A DNA stretch of 37,515 nucleotides from assembly GCF_030151385.1 (NCBI RefSeq), contig NZ_JASLDS010000038.1:1-37515 (forward strand), given 5' to 3'. The DNA comes from Soonwooa sp. Lineage in GTDB: Bacteria > Bacteroidota > Bacteroidia > Flavobacteriales > Weeksellaceae. The notes under the pieces were generated by a model. It was not told the DNA's origin. It worked only from the letters and a program-made list of their open reading frames with translations, and did no database searches. Of this stretch, positions 8,264-15,932 are shown one piece after another; the first letter of the stretch is position 1, and every line of letters starts with the position of its first letter. The position numbers were made by a program, and so were the translations under genes.

Positions 8264-8800
8264 TTACAAATTTTCATTTACAATCGCGTACAAAATGTGA
8301 TTTTGGTAATTGTTCTCTTTTTTGGTATGTGCAGTTAATTCGCCTTCTTTTTTCATTCCCGCTTTTTCTAAAACTTTTCCTGAAGCAGGATTAAAATCAA
8401 AATGTGTCGCAAATATTCTTTTCAGTTTTAAATTCTCAAAACCGAATTCCAGAACTTTTATTACTGCTTCTGTTGCAAAACCTTGATTCCAACAATTTTG
8501 GTCTAGCCAATAACCAAGTTCCGCTTTGTTAAAGATCTTGTCAATGCCTAAGTCGATGCCACCAATTATTTTTTGATCGTTTTTTAACCGAATAGCAAAG
8601 ATGTACTGATCATCATTTTTAAAACCATTTTTAGAAAGATTGAGCCAAAATTTTGCACTATCAATACTGTATGGAAAAGGAATGTTTATGGTGTTTTTAG
8701 CATAGATTTCATTGTTCAAAATCTTCGTTATGTCTCCTAAGTCGGCTTCTTTTGGAGCATCAAGTATTAAGTGCTCGGTTTCAAGTTTCGGAAAATCCAT
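8264..8800 (-). CDS. GNAT-family N-acetyltransferase (RimJ/RimL-like)
   Basis: This is an acetyl-CoA-dependent N-acetyltransferase of the RimJ/RimL subgroup, whose members acetylate protein N-termini, amino acids or small molecules. The 178-residue protein shows the GNAT core: a central strand IIGGIDLGI, a pyrophosphate-binding loop QNCWNQGFATEAV (Q/R-x-x-G-x-A variant), and the C-terminal block FDFNPASGKVLEKAGMKKEGEL, which is highly typical (N-x-x-S-x-x-V-x-E-K-x-G). The substrate is unknown. It lies 93 bp upstream of the RSH start in the same direction and may be a separate unit. Confidence 0.88.
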   Translation of the reverse strand: MDFPKLETEHLILDAPKEADLGDITKILNNEIYAKNTINIPFPYSIDSAKFWLNLSKNGFKNDDQYIFAIRLKNDQKIIGGIDLGIDKIFNKAELGYWLDQNCWNQGFATEAVIKVLEFGFENLKLKRIFATHFDFNPASGKVLEKAGMKKEGELTAHTKKENNYQNHILYAIVNENL

Positions 8801-8901
8801 TTGTAGTTTTGTTTTTAGTGATGTTTAAAAAAAATAATCAAGCATATTCCAAAGCATTGTTAAATCTAAGATACAATTATTTAGATATTAATTTTGAAAT
8901 T

Positions 8902-9603
8902 TTACACAGAAAGCTCTGCTTGCCAATAATCAAAGCTTTTTGTTTCGCCAGTATCCATTTTGAATTCATAGGATATTTTGCTCACTTTCGAAATATTGAA
9001 GTCTATTTTGGTTTTAAAAAGCCAACCTTCATAGGAAAAAGTGTGATACTCTCCATTTTCGCCGCAGATATCAATACCTTCTGGAAGCAATTGAGCGAAA
9101 TTTTCATCAACTTCTTTTCCAATAAAACTTTCATCCAGTTTATCGGCTTGGGTTACAATGATTTTGGTTTTAATACCCGATTTTAAAAAGTCTTTAAAGA
9201 TTTCTTCTGATGATTTTCCCCAAAGCGGTTCAACGACTTCAATACCTAAAGGATTTAGCTTACTTTCGCGGTATGATTTCACATCTGCTAGAAAAATATC
9301 GCCAAAAATAAAATGTCTTGCACCTTGGTTTTTGAAATGCTCAACGGCTTGTGTCATACCTTCTTCATAAGTTTTGGTATCTTTTGATAAAGAAACTGTG
9401 TAAAGCGGAATTCCAATATTTTCTGCTTGTTTCTGTAACAAAATTAAAGGAATTGCATGAATGGAAGATGTTTGCGTGTCATCGTTAATGGTTGTCAATA
9501 AAGAAATAACTTCAAACTCGTTTTCTTGAAGTATTTTTTGAAGTGCTAAAGCCGAATCTTTTCCGCCGCTCCAATTAAATACTGCTTTTTTTCTGTTATT
9601 CAT
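8902..9603 (-). CDS. Dph6-related ATP pyrophosphatase
   Basis: This is an adenine-nucleotide alpha-hydrolase of the PP-loop family, in the subgroup that includes eukaryotic diphthine-ammonia ligase (Dph6). The PP-loop motif FNWSGGKDSALALQ lies at residues 9-22, and the downstream EGMTQAVEHFKNQGARHFIFGDI and CGENGEYHTF blocks are family hallmarks. In archaea and eukaryotes the relative amidates diphthamide on EF2. Bacteria lack diphthamide, so the real bacterial substrate is unknown and the usual annotation should not be taken literally. The 233-residue length is normal for the bacterial group. Confidence 0.85.
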   Translation of the reverse strand: MNNRKKAVFNWSGGKDSALALQKILQENEFEVISLLTTINDDTQTSSIHAIPLILLQKQAENIGIPLYTVSLSKDTKTYEEGMTQAVEHFKNQGARHFIFGDIFLADVKSYRESKLNPLGIEVVEPLWGKSSEEIFKDFLKSGIKTKIIVTQADKLDESFIGKEVDENFAQLLPEGIDICGENGEYHTFSYEGWLFKTKIDFNISKVSKISYEFKMDTGETKSFDYWQAELSV

Positions 9604-9911
9604 ATTTTTTATAAAATTCTAACAACTTTTGCATCATCAATTATCAAATAAAGCGAAAACGAATTGTAATTTTCGGGTTTGAAGTTTTCCATTTGTATTA
9701 ATTTCTTGATTTTATAAAATTCAATTAAAGATTCTACGTGAGAAAAAGGTTTTAGTTGTTTTGAGGAGGTTTAGGGTTATGTGCTTTCGCGTATAAATCA
9801 TTGATATGTAAGGCGGTAATAGATTTCGAATACGAAAGTCAAGCAACAGAAAAAGACAAACTCTCTAGATATATAAATATAATTACATGTAAACTATTGC
9901 AACCAATTTGT
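9604..9911. other. Intergenic stretch without a recognised gene
   Basis: These 308 bases hold no credible reading frame. Most of it is AT-rich. A patch at about 9770-9850 is noticeably richer in G and C and looks unlike the flanks, possibly a gene or element remnant. I could not identify it, and no terminator with a clear T-run is visible. Confidence 0.5.
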
Positions 9912-10652
9912 TTAATACTGCATATTTTTTAAAATTTCATCAGCAATTTTTGCCATTCCAATATCTCCAGGATGCAAGCCAATACCATCAACTTTCCATT
10001 CGCTTTTTTTTAGTGGATAATCTTTTTCATTTATAGCTTTACTTGTTGGGTCTTTAGAAATTAATGATATATCGATAAAAGTTGAATTTGATTCTTTTGA
10101 AATATCGTTTGTAATTTCGAAGTTAGATTCATTTTGAAAAAATGGCGACACTACATAAGTTTGCGTGTTAGTCAACATGTTGAGTAATTTTATAGAGCTT
10201 TCTTTGAAAATTAAAGAATTTTCTATAGTCAAATTATCGCCTAATTGGTATATCAAAATATTAGGATTAAACTTTGCTATTTCGTTAATACTATTTTCAG
10301 GTAATTTTATTGGATCCCTCTCAAATTCAGAAAAATTAGAATAGCGAAAAATGATGTTTTTTTGTGGGGTTTGAGTGTGAATTTTTTTAAAAAGTAGGTG
10401 AACGAAATCTTTATTTATATTTGATGCAGCCATTCCAGACTCATGTTTCCAACCAATTGACTTATCCATTCCATGACTCGTAATGCTATTACCCAGTACT
10501 AATATTTTCAACGTGTCATTATTATTTTTTATGGATTCTATTTGCTCAAATGAAGGCATTGTAACATTATTCAACTCCAATAATTTATCACTTGTATTTT
10601 TCTGACAACTAGCTAGTGATAACGCGAACATTAAGCCAATAATTTTTTTCAT
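9912..10652 (-). CDS. SGNH/GDSL-hydrolase-like lipoprotein
   Basis: This is a predicted outer-envelope lipoprotein with an esterase-type SGNH fold. The N-terminus MKKIIGLMFALSLASC carries a lipobox (LASC). SGNH blocks can be traced: block I as VLGNSITSHG (Ser in a GNS rather than GDS setting), block III as LGDN, and block V as DGIGLHPGDIGMAKIADEI with the catalytic Asp-x-x-His spacing. The substrate could be an acetylated glycan or a lipid ester; nothing here decides. A TTG two codons upstream is possible, but the ATG at 10652 is preferred because it lies 3 bases after an exact promoter box and starts directly with the signal sequence. Confidence 0.78.
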   Translation of the reverse strand: MKKIIGLMFALSLASCQKNTSDKLLELNNVTMPSFEQIESIKNNNDTLKILVLGNSITSHGMDKSIGWKHESGMAASNINKDFVHLLFKKIHTQTPQKNIIFRYSNFSEFERDPIKLPENSINEIAKFNPNILIYQLGDNLTIENSLIFKESSIKLLNMLTNTQTYVVSPFFQNESNFEITNDISKESNSTFIDISLISKDPTSKAINEKDYPLKKSEWKVDGIGLHPGDIGMAKIADEILKNMQY

Positions 10653-10655
10653 GCT

Positions 10656-10663
10656 CAAAGATA
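10656..10663 (-). promoter_or_regulatory. -7 box abutting the SGNH lipoprotein start
   Basis: On the minus strand TATCTTTG is an exact TAnnTTTG box ending 3 bases before the ATG at 10652. The transcript would therefore start at or inside the first codons, so it is probably leaderless, as for tatA. Confidence 0.6.
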
Positions 10664-10832
10664 CAAAAACTTATTTTTTGATGCATACGGTTATATTTAC
10701 AATTTAAACTATAAAAAGCTATTAATACGGACCTCTTTTTAAGTCCCATTAAATTGTTTAAGACATTTGGAGTTGATGTCGTAATTTTTAAATAAAAAAA
10801 GCTTATGATTAGATTTTAAGATAGAGATTTTA

Positions 10833-11690
10833 TTACTGGTCTTGTTCGCAAGTTTTTCTTAAAGTAGAATAATTATCTTTTATGGCGCGTAAAAAGCGAA
10901 TTGTCAATTCACAATTTTTTTTGTCATTATCCCAATCAAAATTTTTGAATGCTATTTTTTCCTTATTATCATTTTTTGTATAATAATGCTCTTGCAAATA
11001 CCACTCTTGTAATTTCAAATTACAATTTGGAAAGCTAATGCCATTTTCTATAAATATATGTCCTTGTAATCGGGAGTTTTGGTTTTTTGTAAGGTAGTCA
11101 ATCTGTGCATCAATAATTTTGAAATCGATGCTTTTCTCAAAATATCCAAAGTACGCAACATTAAAATCATTATGCTCTAGGATGTATGCTCTAGTTTCAT
11201 TTTTCAATTTCGCATTGGTTATAAATGTTCGTACCAGATATTTTCTTAGTTGATCATCCACATAATCTAGTCCCGTCGATTTTTTCATAACAATATTCCA
11301 CAATTCTAGATTTATCGAATCATCATTTAACAATACTATTTTATCGATCACCTTCATATAGTCATAGCCAAATATTCTGGTGTATTTTGGGTTAAATAGA
11401 CTTAACAAATAGTTGCCAGACATTGGATTCTTTAATGATAGGAAAACCTCGTTATAAAGTCTAACTAGTTCTTTCCGAAACGGATATTTCTTATCAAAGT
11501 TTTCTGACATCGGAGGCATTCTGCTCATCATATCCTCGGGGATTTTTTGCCAGTAATATTCGTTATCCAAACTATCTAAAATTGCAGATAACTGCTTTTC
11601 ATTCTCTTTCAATTTCCAATCAACGGGATTTTGCCCTTTACATGACATAAATAGAAATATTAGACTAAGAAAAATAACAATTTTATACAA
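10833..11690 (-). CDS. Unknown lipoprotein
   Basis: I do not recognise this 285-residue protein. It has a hydrophobic signal ending in FLFMSC, a clear lipobox with Lys and Gly at +2 and +3, so it should be a lipid-anchored envelope protein. The mature part is hydrophilic, mixed alpha/beta and rich in Tyr, Asn and Lys, with no repeat and no visible catalytic motif. The reading frame can only open at a TTG (11690): in-frame stops lie just upstream and the next ATG falls inside the signal peptide. An exact TATATTTG box (11730-11737, minus strand) supports transcription from the gap with the serine hydrolase upstream of it. Confidence 0.65.
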   Translation of the reverse strand: MYKIVIFLSLIFLFMSCKGQNPVDWKLKENEKQLSAILDSLDNEYYWQKIPEDMMSRMPPMSENFDKKYPFRKELVRLYNEVFLSLKNPMSGNYLLSLFNPKYTRIFGYDYMKVIDKIVLLNDDSINLELWNIVMKKSTGLDYVDDQLRKYLVRTFITNAKLKNETRAYILEHNDFNVAYFGYFEKSIDFKIIDAQIDYLTKNQNSRLQGHIFIENGISFPNCNLKLQEWYLQEHYYTKNDNKEKIAFKNFDWDNDKKNCELTIRFLRAIKDNYSTLRKTCEQDQ

Positions 11691-11729
11691 ATTAAGCGGC
11701 TTTTGTTAACCTCACTAATTTACAAAATT

Positions 11730-11737
11730 CAAATATA
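11730..11737 (-). promoter_or_regulatory. -7 box upstream of the TTG-start lipoprotein
   Basis: Minus-strand TATATTTG is an exact TAnnTTTG match. It would give a leader of about 35 bases to the TTG at 11690. Confidence 0.5.
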
Positions 11738-11747
11738 AGTTATGAAA

Positions 11748-13148
11748 TTATTTCCCTTTCAACTCTTTAATTTTCTCAATCATTCTTTCGGCATTGCCGT
11801 TGGTTCCGCCAAGGTTGATGGCTTTGTAGTACCATTCTAAAGCCAAATCGTATTGCTTGTTGGTTAGGTAAGCTTCGCCCAAACTATCGGCAACACTGGC
11901 GTTGTTTGGGAACTCTTTTACAACCAATTGAAATATCTTGATGGATTCGTTAATTTTTCCTGCCCTTAATAATTCGTAGCCCAAAGTGTTAAGCTCGGTT
12001 GGATTTTCAAAACTGTATTCTTTTTCTGATGTTTTTTTCAACTGATAATAACTTTCAATTGCTTTATTGACGTCGGTTTGTACTTCTTTTCTTAAAGCTT
12101 GGTAAATAGATTTTTTAGGAATTTCAAAAGTTTTTCCTAACATAATATCACGAATAATATGTCCTAAATCCCAAACTTTATTCCGATTGTTGGATGCTAA
12201 AATGATAACGACATCGTTTTTCATATCATTTAACACCAGCGATTCAAATTTGTAGGAAACACCATTATGACGCTGCAATTCTTCTTCTCCAAAATAATCT
12301 CCAAACGATCCACCTTGATGGTCTTTTGTGTAAGGATTATTCAATAAAGTTTCATAGGATTTTCTGGAGATCAAACGATTGTGATCCATCGCATCAACCC
12401 ATTTGAATAGGTCATTGGTATCCATCCAAAGCCAACCGCTGATAAATTCCATTTCTGGACAACGCTTATTGTCCATGTCATAGCATGACGTTCGGTTTTT
12501 ATAGCCTGCTTTAGCATCAAACATGGAATTTGTCATTTTCAAAGGTTTGATAATGTTTTTCGTTACAAAATCTTGGAAAGTCATTCCTGTTATTTTTTCA
12601 ATAATTCTTCTTTGCAAAAAAACATTGCCATTGTCGTATCGGTAATCCTTTCCAGGTTCGAATAACAAGGTATCCGTTTTTCTCAAAATCTTCCAAGCTT
12701 CGTCATCATTTTTAGGGACGATTAACCCGTTTTCTATTCTGGGAATTCCGCTGGAGTAATTAATCAAATGTCTTATCGTTACTTTTTCCGACCATTTTGG
12801 TAAATCCAAATTGTATTTCGAAATCGGGTCGTCAAGATTGAGTTGACCACGTTCTACCAACATCATAATCGCAACTGCATTAATCTCCTTTGCAATAGAA
12901 CCAAAGTTTAAAATTGAATTTTTCGTTAATTGAGTTTTCTTCGTTTCATCGGTAAAGCCAAATGATTTTTGATAAATGATTTTTCCTTTTTTGGCAACCA
13001 AAACATTTCCATTGAACAAACCTCTTTCGTAAGATTTACTCATTAAAGAATCGATTTTTTTGGTGACATTTTGAGCATAAGTGAAGCTTGAAAAAATCAG
13101 TAGAAGGAAAAGGAAACTAATATTTTTTGTGAGATTATTTATTTTCAT
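11748..13148 (-). CDS. Beta-lactamase-fold serine hydrolase with TPR tail
   Basis: This exported enzyme is of the class C beta-lactamase / penicillin-binding-protein-like (Beta-lactamase, PF00144-type) superfamily. It has a signal peptide (residues 1-26, ending TYAQ). The active-site tetrad is intact: Ser84-x-x-Lys87 (GSIAKE), Tyr171-Asp-Asn173, and the KTG-equivalent His294-Asn-Gly296. Residues about 370-466 form TPR-like helices (LGEAYLTNKQYDLALEWYYK), suggesting protein contacts. Family members include peptidases, esterases and D-amino-acid hydrolases; the substrate is unknown. It starts 5 bp after a paralogue with the same architecture, so the pair is cotranscribed. Confidence 0.85.
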   Translation of the reverse strand: MKINNLTKNISFLFLLLIFSSFTYAQNVTKKIDSLMSKSYERGLFNGNVLVAKKGKIIYQKSFGFTDETKKTQLTKNSILNFGSIAKEINAVAIMMLVERGQLNLDDPISKYNLDLPKWSEKVTIRHLINYSSGIPRIENGLIVPKNDDEAWKILRKTDTLLFEPGKDYRYDNGNVFLQRRIIEKITGMTFQDFVTKNIIKPLKMTNSMFDAKAGYKNRTSCYDMDNKRCPEMEFISGWLWMDTNDLFKWVDAMDHNRLISRKSYETLLNNPYTKDHQGGSFGDYFGEEELQRHNGVSYKFESLVLNDMKNDVVIILASNNRNKVWDLGHIIRDIMLGKTFEIPKKSIYQALRKEVQTDVNKAIESYYQLKKTSEKEYSFENPTELNTLGYELLRAGKINESIKIFQLVVKEFPNNASVADSLGEAYLTNKQYDLALEWYYKAINLGGTNGNAERMIEKIKELKGK

Positions 13149-13153
13149 AATGT

Positions 13154-14596
13154 CTATTTCTTCAATTCTTTTTCAATTTTTGAAAGCATTTCTTTTGCAT
13201 TCTGATTGGTCGGTTCCAACTGCAATGATTTTTGATAATCAGCTTTCGAAGCGGAATAATCTTTTTTAACAAAATAAGCTTCACCACGGCTGTCGTAAGC
13301 GTTTGCTGAATTTGGATTTTCTTTTACATTGAGATCGAAAACTTTTAGTGCATCATCCAACCTATTATTTGCCATATAAATATAACCAACAGAATTTATT
13401 TTTTTCTCAAAATTCCAATTCGGATTTTTCTTTTTTATAGCTTTATATTTTTCTTCGGCATTTTGGTAATCGTCATTAATAAATCCAGAGAAGACTGATT
13501 CTTGCGAAAGAAAATAGTTATCAACGAGATTTCGGTCAACCAAACCAGCAACATGATTGATTATTTCGTCTTGAACGGGATAATATTTATAGCCATTCGA
13601 CAAAATGATAATAGACAAATCTTGATCTGGAAAATTTCTGTATGCGCTTACATTTCCACCAGAAAATCCATAGGAATTGTGGTTATTAACTTTAGTAATC
13701 TCCCAACCATAAGCAAAACGGAAGTTTTTATCTTTGAAATCAAATGCTTTCCACATCAATTTTTTGGTTTCTGAATTTATTAAAAAATTGTTATTGAATC
13801 GATTACTCCAATCCATAAAAGTTTGTAAGGTAATATTAACGCCATTACCAGAATGTGCTCTGAACCCATCATTGATAGATAATGTGTTTTCGTAACGCTT
13901 ATTTTTTGCATTATATACATTTCTTTGCACTCTATTCGGAATAATTTCTGATGAGTTTGATGAAAATAATATTCCTTTGTGCGAATTCGGAAATTGATTT
14001 TTGAAAATATATTCTTCAAAGCTTCGTCCTGTTATTTTTTCAATAATCATCGTTAACAGCCAATAATTTGTTTGGTTATAACTAAAATGATCGCCAGTTT
14101 CAAAATCCATTTTTTCTTTGGATAATCTTTCTATCTTCTCATCATCACTTGCTGTAACAGGAATGTCACTATATTTAATAACGTCTGGAAGTCCTGAAGA
14201 GTGTGTCAGAAGATTTTTAATTTTCACTTGTTGCCATTCCTTTGGAAGATTGTCAAGATATTTTGAAATATTATCCTCTAATGATAATTTACCTTTTTCG
14301 ATAAGTTGAAAAATGCCGACAGTGGAAATCAATTTTGAGGTAGAATATATCCTGAAAAGAGAGTTTTTGCTAACGGGATTATTTCCTTCAATAGTCTCTT
14401 TCCCATAGTAAGCTTGATATATTGTTTTCCCATTTTTTATAACGCCAACAGCTAATCCTGGAATTTCGTGCGTCTTCATAACTTGTTTCAGGTAATTATC
14501 GACGGCTTGTTTTATGTCGGTTTTTGGATTTTCTTTTTTCTGACTAAAAAAAAGAAGCGATGAAAGCATAAACAATGCAGACAGAAAATGTTTCAT
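13154..14596 (-). CDS. Beta-lactamase-fold serine hydrolase paralogue with altered motifs, TPR tail
   Basis: This is a tandem paralogue of the downstream hydrolase (same order: signal peptide, beta-lactamase-fold domain, C-terminal TPRs such as YDSRGEAYFVKKDYSASKADY). The nucleophile motif Ser85-Thr-Ser-Lys88 is present. The second motif reads FSYNQTNYWLL, so the expected Tyr-x-Asn has become Tyr173-Asn-Gln175. The third reads YGFSGG (about 310-314), with Phe where His is usual. The protein may be catalytically changed or act as a binding partner; this is inference. The start is placed at the ATG at 14596, which opens a clean signal peptide. The TTG 12 codons upstream adds a non-signal stretch. 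Confidence 0.82.
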   Translation of the reverse strand: MKHFLSALFMLSSLLFFSQKKENPKTDIKQAVDNYLKQVMKTHEIPGLAVGVIKNGKTIYQAYYGKETIEGNNPVSKNSLFRIYSTSKLISTVGIFQLIEKGKLSLEDNISKYLDNLPKEWQQVKIKNLLTHSSGLPDVIKYSDIPVTASDDEKIERLSKEKMDFETGDHFSYNQTNYWLLTMIIEKITGRSFEEYIFKNQFPNSHKGILFSSNSSEIIPNRVQRNVYNAKNKRYENTLSINDGFRAHSGNGVNITLQTFMDWSNRFNNNFLINSETKKLMWKAFDFKDKNFRFAYGWEITKVNNHNSYGFSGGNVSAYRNFPDQDLSIIILSNGYKYYPVQDEIINHVAGLVDRNLVDNYFLSQESVFSGFINDDYQNAEEKYKAIKKKNPNWNFEKKINSVGYIYMANNRLDDALKVFDLNVKENPNSANAYDSRGEAYFVKKDYSASKADYQKSLQLEPTNQNAKEMLSKIEKELKK

Positions 14597-14635
14597 ATTG
14601 ATATTAATTATTTTTCTGCAAAACTGCGTCAAAAT

Positions 14636-14666
14636 GCGTTACTACGCGACCGACTAAAAAAAGTCG
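14636..14666. other. Two adjacent small stem-loops
   Basis: GCGT-TACT-ACGC (14636-14647) and CGACT-(A)6-AGTCG (14651-14666) sit back to back in the 97-bp gap between the 7TM-AraC gene and the serine hydrolase. On the minus strand they lie about 30 bp past the regulator stop and could act as an imperfect terminator, but no T-run follows. They could also be a small interspersed element. Confidence 0.45.
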
Positions 14667-14693
14667 AACTCATTTTCTGGAAAGTACTACCAA

Positions 14694-15836
14694 TTAATTC
14701 GGGTTTTTTCTAAAATCGGTCGGTGTTGTACCTGTATATTTTTTGAATGAAGTGCTAAACGATGATTTGGAATTAAAACCTACTTCATAAAGAATTTCTA
14801 AAATTGTCAAGTCTTTTTTGGATGGATCTCTTAAAATTTCTTTGGCTTTTTCGATTCGATATTCATTAATAAAATCAAAAAAATGTTTGTCCATATACAA
14901 ATTAATCAAAGCTGATAAATCTTTAACGGGCATCTTAACTTGCTCCGCCAAATTCTGAATCGTTAAAGATGAATCCAAGTAAGGCTCATTTTTAAGCATA
15001 AAATCTTTTAAAGATTCGATTGCTGCATTTTTCTCCTCATTAATTTCGGGACTCGGTTTTTCTTCGGAAACGACTTCTTTAATCGGTTTTAAATCCGAAT
15101 TCACACCACGGAAAAAATCGGGATTGTTTAATGCGACAAATAGGTACCAACAAGTGCAAAACAAAAAAGCGAGTCCATCAAGGCAAACAATCCAATCTCG
15201 AAGTTCAACCTTACCCCAACCAAAAATAAATGTTACCAGCCATCTTATCAAGACGATAAAATGCAAAACGTAATAAAGCATTGTTATTTTGTAAAGGGCA
15301 TCAAGTTTAGAAATATCAGGGTTTGCGTAATTCTCGAGATACACCGTTTTAGCTTTTCTAATCACCAAAAATGAAGCAATGAAATAGACTTGAAACAGCA
15401 CCTCAAAAAGGATGAGAAAAAATTGCCAAAGCGGCATATCGCCCATGTTGTTTACAAATTTTATTTTAGCAGGTCTATTCACAAAAATAATTCCCCACAT
15501 TATAAATACAGTAAACGCTAAAAACGGAATAAGGTGCAATAAATGCTTGGCTTTTAACCGAAAGTTAGTGTAACAAACAGACAACACATAAAGGTAAAAC
15601 GTTGCCGAAAACAAATAGACAAAAGTCCAGCGAAATGCTTCGAGGTTGATATGGTTGATTGGAAATCCATCTTGTAAAAACTTGATGGCGTCAACCGCAT
15701 TTGTAAAAAGAAAAAACGCAAGCAAACAGTTGGATAATTTGTGCTTGGTCTTTACCGTAACCAAAAATAGGGCAAGCAAAATCACGATGAAAATCCCAAT
15801 GGCGGAAACGAACTGCTGAAATGTATACTTGTCCAT
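14694..15836 (-). CDS. 7TM sensor / AraC-type transcriptional regulator
   Basis: This is a one-piece membrane receptor and transcription factor. Seven hydrophobic segments can be counted at about residues 10-29, 35-50, 68-89, 99-120, 134-158, 186-210 and 216-237. A linker leads to a C-terminal AraC-type double helix-turn-helix (about 275-380) ending with the typical ILEILYEVGFNSKSSFSTSF and KYTGTTPTDFRK. This arrangement is common in Bacteroidota and would couple an envelope signal directly to promoter binding. It lies between serine hydrolase genes of the same strand, which are its obvious candidate targets. Its promoter block is duplicated upstream of the next serine hydrolase. Confidence 0.87.
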   Translation of the reverse strand: MDKYTFQQFVSAIGIFIVILLALFLVTVKTKHKLSNCLLAFFLFTNAVDAIKFLQDGFPINHINLEAFRWTFVYLFSATFYLYVLSVCYTNFRLKAKHLLHLIPFLAFTVFIMWGIIFVNRPAKIKFVNNMGDMPLWQFFLILFEVLFQVYFIASFLVIRKAKTVYLENYANPDISKLDALYKITMLYYVLHFIVLIRWLVTFIFGWGKVELRDWIVCLDGLAFLFCTCWYLFVALNNPDFFRGVNSDLKPIKEVVSEEKPSPEINEEKNAAIESLKDFMLKNEPYLDSSLTIQNLAEQVKMPVKDLSALINLYMDKHFFDFINEYRIEKAKEILRDPSKKDLTILEILYEVGFNSKSSFSTSFKKYTGTTPTDFRKNPN

Positions 15837-15881
15837 TTTGTTTTGACTGTGGAGGCAAATTTAGTGTTTCTCGGGAAATGT
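15834..15881 (-). promoter_or_regulatory. Promoter block A of the 7TM-AraC gene (duplicated)
   Basis: On the minus strand this block holds a TAAATTTG -7 box (15856-15863) and runs up to and includes the start codon at 15834-15836. It is about 79% identical (38 of 48 positions by my count) to a block at 17221-17268. The best conserved part covers the -7 box and the 18 bases upstream of it, including a TTTC...GAAA inverted pair. Confidence 0.65.
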
Positions 15882-15932
15882 TTTTTGGTTTAAAGTTTAG
15901 TGTTAACTGGCTTTTATAAAGCGTATTACTTT

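Noticed and set aside
8752..9186. 144-codon plus-strand reading frame
   Set aside because: It lies antisense to the N-terminus of the GNAT gene and the C-terminal half of the Dph6-like gene, both of which have clear family motifs. Its product shows no domain.
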